Below are positions 22,692 to 22,749 of a stretch of DNA of 22,749 bases, one piece after another; position 1 is the stretch's first letter, and each line of letters begins with the position of its first letter. Where the stretch lies: NCBI GenBank assembly GCA_900768635.1, contig CAAGDP010000064.1, forward strand, positions 1 to 22,749, written 5' to 3'. The notes beneath the pieces are model-generated. The model saw only the letters and a program-made list of their open reading frames with translations. It was not told where the DNA came from and did not search any database. The stretch comes from Enterobacterales bacterium (lineage in GTDB: Bacteria > Pseudomonadota > Gammaproteobacteria > Enterobacterales > Succinivibrionaceae). A program made the position numbers and the translations under genes.

Positions 22692-22749
22692 GACCTCCTA
22701 TCCTTGAGACTCTATGTATTTTTGTATAGTCGCTGACGATACTTCTCCA

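Larger units (their letters stand above)
22052..22749. other. Non-coding region upstream of leuS
   Basis: About 700 bases up to the window's end with no credible gene. It holds the hairpin at 22134-22176, repeat copy B and the IS605-type hairpin. The leuS promoter must lie here but is not clear by eye. After 22691 I see nothing recognisable. Confidence 0.55.

Noticed and set aside
1..22749. CRISPR array, tRNA or rRNA genes
   Set aside because: No regularly spaced direct repeats and no cloverleaf or rRNA-like segments were noticed on either strand by eye.

Overview
The window reads as chromosomal DNA of an AT-rich gammaproteobacterium. The block leuS-lptE-holA-nadD ... rlmH-mrdA-mrdB-mltB-rlpA-dacA-ybeD is the classical gammaproteobacterial arrangement. 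Placing mltB between rodA and rlpA is what I recall for Vibrio/Aeromonas-type relatives rather than E. coli. No rsfS is found in the block and no lipB follows ybeD within the window. A fermentative Aeromonadales lineage such as the Succinivibrionaceae would fit, but this is inference and not proven by the sequence.

Layout. (1) 1-1331: the 3' end of an unidentified gene that appears to change frame near its end, a strong terminator, an orphan 108-aa gene on the minus strand with its own promoter, and an AT-rich non-coding stretch holding one copy of a diverged repeat. (2) 1332-3079: rdgB-hemW, translationally coupled on the minus strand. (3) 3080-4082: a regulatory and small-gene region on the plus strand. 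A perfect CRP-type palindrome precedes two tandem paralogous micropeptide genes of 27 and 29 codons that share KIFK, EF and KYYFEY motifs, and a strong intrinsic terminator follows. (4) 4083-5920: modF (two ABC domains, the first with a degenerate ATP site) and a small lipoprotein gene. The latter converges on and overlaps sanA (minus, 5901-6605). (5) 6707-22051: one long minus-strand gene train from leuS to ybeD, with most neighbours overlapping or a few bases apart. It couples leucyl-tRNA charging, LPS export, replication, NAD synthesis, ribosome maturation and cell elongation/septation. (6) 22052-22749: non-coding leader and spacer with a long hairpin, a second copy of the repeat in inverted orientation relative to the first, and an IS200/IS605-type terminal hairpin.

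The most interesting points are the CRP-linked micropeptide pair; a three-gene glycosylation cassette (GT2 glycosyltransferase, small EamA/ArnE-like transporter, large GT-C membrane glycosyltransferase) lying exactly between nadD and rlmH where relatives carry rsfS; and the inverted, diverged non-coding repeat of about 240 bp found near both ends of the window. I found no tRNA, rRNA, CRISPR array or intact transposase.
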